Below, piece by piece: positions 59,801 through 64,000 of a stretch of DNA of 64,000 bases. Every line of letters starts with the position of its first letter. Within the stretch, counting starts at the first letter, position 1. Below the pieces are notes generated by a model. The model saw only the letters and a list, made by a program, of their open reading frames with translations. It made no database searches and had not been told where the DNA came from. The position numbers were made by a program, and so were the translations under genes. This DNA comes from Schistocephalus solidus. Taxonomy: Eukaryota > Platyhelminthes > Cestoda > Diphyllobothriidea > Diphyllobothriidae. Location of the stretch: NCBI GenBank assembly GCA_017591395.1, contig WEDG01002553.1, positions 186,001 through 250,000 of the forward strand. The letters are read 5' to 3'.

Positions 59801-61639
59801 ATAGGTCGCTCAATAAGAGTGCGCTCGTTTCTTTTATTTGGCCGGAAAACACTTATCGAATGCCGCAGGTACAAGAATGAAATGGAGGGCCGACAAGCAC
59901 GATTGGAAGCGTAAAGCCGATAGAGAAGGCCCCGGCGTGCGACATTCCGCTCTCGTGGCCCATGACTAACCGCTTCCAGGATTCCCAGTAATCAGAGGAA
60001 AACGTAAAGCCCTGACAATTGGAAGAAACATCGTGCTCGATTATCAACTGACTCGATGTTCGGGTCTCGGCTGCACAGTCCGAGTATGCGTATCACTGGT
60101 CTATGAAGGAAAATGAACCAGAAATCATCGTTCCAGTGTCACCGCCTTTGTCAGTTAACACTTCCCAGTTAGTCTCCCACGCCGTCGGAATTTATATATT
60201 GAAGAAGTCTGCACTCAAACTTGATTTGCCAGGGAGAATGTCTGATCTAGCTGGTCTCTACGCTGTCCCGTTTGCGTCCTCCGTGTCCGCAGCGCTTCAC
60301 CTTGTGGTTTACCCTTTGTTTTTGTTTATTTTGATGGTCTTCGGTGGCCAACTTCAACGAATTTCAAGGCCCCCAGCATTTGACCTCCATGTTTTGAAGT
60401 TATATCCTTTGTTTCATATTCAGTAATATGAGAAAATCTTTTTTAGTTGGTGTTATCTCGTCCAAATTTTTCAAAACTCTCATGCATTTCTTCAGTTTTC
60501 CCAATGTGCACCCAAGTTGCAGACTCTAACTTCTTGTCAACAATTGTACCGTTTTGTATGTTTTATCAGATTTCGTAGAAGGGTTTAATTCCCACAGTTC
60601 TTAACTGTTGTTCCCCCTTTATGGTCTTTTACTTGCTAAGAAAACGCGAGTTTTCGTTTTCCGCCACAGTTGTAAACGCCTCGCACGTCTTAAAGTTCAC
60701 TTTGAGACTACAACTGTTCCTTTTCGTCCTCCAAAATCCCATTATCTATTTTGCTAGCCCCTCTAATTTTGCCATGAATGCCTTTAAGAACCAAGGCACA
60801 GGAGGTTTTCAAACTTTTGCCTTTTTCTTCGCCAAGTTGACACCCTCAAAAACTTACTGCAGCAATTTCGGGGGGGGACTTCTTGCTATTTACCACGCTA
60901 CAAAGCATTTCGTAACATGTTTGAAGATAAACACGTGAATTTGAATAAACTTGTCACTTCTCTGTTATCTACTTATTATTCCAAGTATACTCACAAGTAG
61001 TTCCACCATATTAATTTTTTTCTCAATATGCCATCATCATTCATTGAAGTTCATTTTATGAAGGGAGAAATCAGCGAACGCCTGTGAGCTCCCTATTGGT
61101 TAAAAAGTTGAAAAGAAAACACCAATACATAAAAAAATTGAAAAGACGTTGTTTCCATAATGACATAGGAAAAACAAGCAGCTGTCGGTTAGTTGACCAA
61201 ATTCACTTAAATACTACTAAATTCATATGAGTAGTACAATTACGGGCAATTTGACTAAAAGAAGGGGGTTTGAAATGCAACGGGTTTGAGATTGTAGGAA
61301 TTCACGGTGGTATAGTAAGCAACATTCATTACTGTTACGCTGTTACTGAAGAATTACTTGCGTCCATCGACCCTTGCCTTCCATCTACGTAGTTTTAAAT
61401 AGTGACCTCGCATAGTGGGCGTGTTAGTCAGAGGGAAAAAATCATTGGAATAAATCAACAGTCCAGGTCATTCATACTCTGGAAGTTTATCATAAGATCT
61501 TCTCGTAGATGTCTGTAGTAAAAAGGAAATATGTTGAGGGTCGATAGTCTGTTTTCCTAGGTTAGCGTTCGCTGGCCTTTAGGTATTTTCGTCGCCCACA
61601 TCTGGCTCTTTCTCTAAGACCGTACTATCCTTGACAGTT

Positions 61640-63140
61640 CAAGGTCTCCATGACTGTATGGCATATTCTTGGTGCGGCTCCACGAAGCTTCCAAATAGTT
61701 TGGAGAAATTTCTTTGTCAAATTCCATAAAGGTGCGCCTGCTGAGTTGCAATACAGAAATGGCTGACTTGGCCACCTTCGTGCAGTTCAGTGCTGGTTTG
61801 AATGACTATGTAAGCCACACACCCAAGTCCTTCTGGTTGTCAGCTGGCTGCAATGGTGTTCCATTTAGAAAGTAAATTCTCGGACTGGAGGCTCCACAGC
61901 GGCCAGTTTGAAAAACATCCTCTTCCTTACATTGAATGGCATAAGCCAGCGTTTTTACCAGTCCGTGCGCCTGTTCAAGTTCAGTTGCAGTTGTTCCTTG
62001 TCTGCCGTATCGTCAACAAATTTCCATAGTTGTTTGTCGTCAGCGAACAAAAGGATATCACAGTCAAGGTCCCTGACACAATCACTGTGAAAACAAGGAA
62101 GAATCAGGCCCCCAAAACTGAGCCCTGTAAGAAGCAACTCACCACGGTTACTTCTGGGGACTGTTGGCGTTCGACTTGTACTCTTTTTAATCCAAAAATC
62201 AAAAAGTTCTTGCTCCCTACAAGAATGCTTCCACTAACACCTACGCTGCACAGTTTACGCAGGAGACGTTTGTGAGGAATGCCTTCGAAGGAATTTCGGA
62301 ATTCGATGTAGGTGGCGACGTCGCGTATTTTGGTTCAGCGTTCAAGTGAGAAAAGTACATTCGTAAGACAAGTTCAAGCTCTGCAAAATGTGTGTTGGGC
62401 ATTGGAAAGGAGGTGATTCTGGTTGAGAAACTACATCAACGCTTGCTTAATTATTAACTCCATGATTTTGCAAGGAGTGGATGTATGGACCACCAGTCTA
62501 TTCGCAGACGCCCGACATCCATTCTTGAATAGCGGAGTGATGGCTTTGGTCTTCCAATTGCAGGGTAGACACCCAAAAGCTAAGGACAGCTGAAGGAATA
62601 AGGCTAGGGGTTTGGCCACTTCAGAAGGTAGCTCCTTCAACAGCTTGGCCGAGATTGCTTTGGAGCCTCGCGAGGTCGAATTCATCAGGTTTAGCAACCC
62701 TTCCTGAAGGATTTCTTCGGAGAATCGGTCTGTTTCTATAGTAGATAATACCTCGTCTTCACAAGTGGGTGGGAAAAAATCAGGTTCTGTTGTCACGACG
62801 GACCGGAAGAACTGAAAAATATGTTCAGCCTTATCGCATTCCTCTGAGATTTCCAGGCCCGCAACAGTCCGCAGTATAGTGGGATTGGATACTCGTTCCG
62901 CGTGCTCTGCCTTATGTAACTGTAAAGGAATTTGGGATTAACCAAGGCATGGTTCAACAGGTCGACTTAGAAGACCCGTGATCTCTAACGATGAGAATTT
63001 TGACTCGGGTCCTTTACAACTTGTATTTTTTGAGGGATTCCCATGTCTTATCGATGTATAATCTTTTCCATAGTTCCCTCTTCTTGTTCACTTCTTCTTT
63101 TTGATTTTCGAAAGCTTCGTGAAATCTAAAATTTGGAACG
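61640..63140 (-). mobile_element. CR1-like LINE copy 2, 5'-truncated
   Basis: On the - strand it carries only the RT half. Visible blocks are LLNLMNSTSRGSKAISAKLL, KELPSEVAKPLALFLQLSL, LPCNWKTKAITPLFKNG, then DILLFADDKQLWKFV (motif C FADD) near 62060 and LQLNLNR. These parallel the copy at 39.3-41.1 kb. The 5' end lies near 63140, where the match to the RT N-terminus (about 41100 in copy 1) stops, so ORF1 and the endonuclease are missing. Frameshifts and lost segments make it a dead remnant. Confidence 0.78.
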
Positions 63141-64000
63141 TATTTCTTGATTTCTTGCTGAATTTATTGGCTTAATTGTTGATAAAAGTTTTGTATTTAT
63201 AACCCTTAATTAACTTCACACACCTTTGGTTGTTTTATTTAAACGTAGGTGGAAATATTCTGTCTAATACTGCTTCACCCGACATTGCCTCACGTTCAAA
63301 AGTATAATTGTAAAGCTCGAACATAGAAGTTAATTTGAAATTTTAAATACATTTTTAATTGCCAACAATAAATGTTTTGCAGTTACTATTTTCCTGTCGA
63401 CATATCAACCAGCTGGAAATATATGTCATCATAATTTTTTACCCTGCGTATCTTGCGTTTATTTTCATATTTTCGAAATAGATGAAACCAACCATCCCAA
63501 ATCATCATAAGCTACCTGCCTCGGAGCCCAAGCGTTGCTTGATTACATTTATTAGTCTCAACATTGGCTCATATATGCAACCCATATTTAATGCTGAACA
63601 GCTCTCAGAAGTGCAGTGACTTCGTGATGAAGTTTGGATCTTTTTTATCTACGCTTCGTAACGTACCTGATGTTGCCTCTCAGGACTGCAAGTGCCTGGA
63701 CTCGTTTGTTTACTTGGTCGCCAACGAGGCTTTTTAAAGGCAGAAACTTTATCATAATTTTTCTCCTTAAACATTCTCCCATACGCAGACGCCCAGTTGA
63801 TGGTGCTATGAATTTTTGCACTCAGGTGGTTTCAACGACAAAATAGTGGAAGCAAAAATTTTTCTCTTCCCGTTGTTAGAATCTTCCTATCTTAGTTAAA
63901 ATTGGTTTCAGCAATTGAGGTGGATTCAACGATTGCTCAAAGAGATTGCACTTCACGATATTTTGAAATTACAAAATGTTTTCTTTGTCGAGAACTTACA
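63141..64000. other. Flank with no recognisable gene
   Basis: AT-rich sequence. Short frames only; none with a motif I recognise. Confidence 0.5.

Larger units (their letters stand above)
58465..61639. other. 3' flank of the MATE gene
   Basis: Contains the MATE 3' UTR (probably to about 58.9 kb), a dispersed repeat copy at 59725-59800, and otherwise no recognisable gene. The longest unexplained frame is 60103-60426 (107 codons, + strand) with a hydrophobic centre; I recognise no family. Confidence 0.5.

Noticed and set aside
60103..60426. 107-codon + strand frame with a hydrophobic segment
   Set aside because: No family resemblance, no splice partners, and similar-length chance frames occur elsewhere in this AT-rich window.

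Overview
The window is eukaryotic nuclear DNA, most likely from a flatworm and perhaps a tapeworm. Several signs support this. There is one long gene split into very short exons with GT-AG introns of up to 9 kb. The introns are loaded with decayed non-LTR retrotransposons (CR1-like and RTE-like), Penelope-like elements and short dispersed repeats. No bacterial features were seen. The assignment to flatworm, and to tapeworm in particular, rests on recalled resemblance of the LINE and Penelope-like fragments to those found in flatworm genomes; it is an inference.

The one host gene that can be assembled with confidence is a MATE/SLC47 multidrug and toxin extrusion transporter on the + strand, 10132-58464. 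I could chain 17 coding exons (10132-10197, 10519-10620, 14851-14919, 18736-18784, 20075-20174, 24569-24611, 26690-26829, 29859-29956, 35443-35559, 35667-35734, 44708-44816, 47258-47333, 48596-48665, 50574-50706, 56482-56576, 56654-56693, 58169-58464). All have GT-AG borders and matching phases. Together they give 1671 nt, or 556 residues plus stop. From the recalled human MATE1 sequence the protein aligns with a constant offset of 23 residues through the first 12 membrane helices, so it looks complete apart from a possible short N-terminal exon further upstream. It keeps three of the four acidic residues known to matter in mammalian MATE1 but has Gln at the fourth.

Layout. 1-1338: no gene seen. 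1339-5876: an EnSpm/CACTA-like DNA transposon with inverted ends, a transposase and a second spliced protein resembling the DUF4806 family. 5877-10131: no gene recognised; the promoter and any 5' exon of the transporter may lie here. 10132-58464: the transporter gene. Its introns hold four Penelope-like fragments (13.3-13.9, 27.8-28.4, 28.7-29.1 and 30.4-31.3 kb), a telomere-like CCCTAA tract (34.7-34.9 kb), a nearly full-length CR1-like LINE on the - strand (39.25-43.2 kb) abutting a tRNA-like sequence, a 173-bp (AT)n tract, a 186-bp tandem duplication and a badly decayed RTE-like LINE with a zinc-finger-like tail (51.8-55.1 kb). 58465-64000: 3' flank with a candidate poly(A) signal, then a second, 5'-truncated CR1-like copy (61.64-63.14 kb, - strand).

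The only functional unit is the transporter: a predicted proton-coupled exporter of organic cations and drugs in the plasma membrane. Everything else that can be named is mobile DNA or repeat, and most of it is broken. I found no operon, CRISPR array or unknown multi-gene system.
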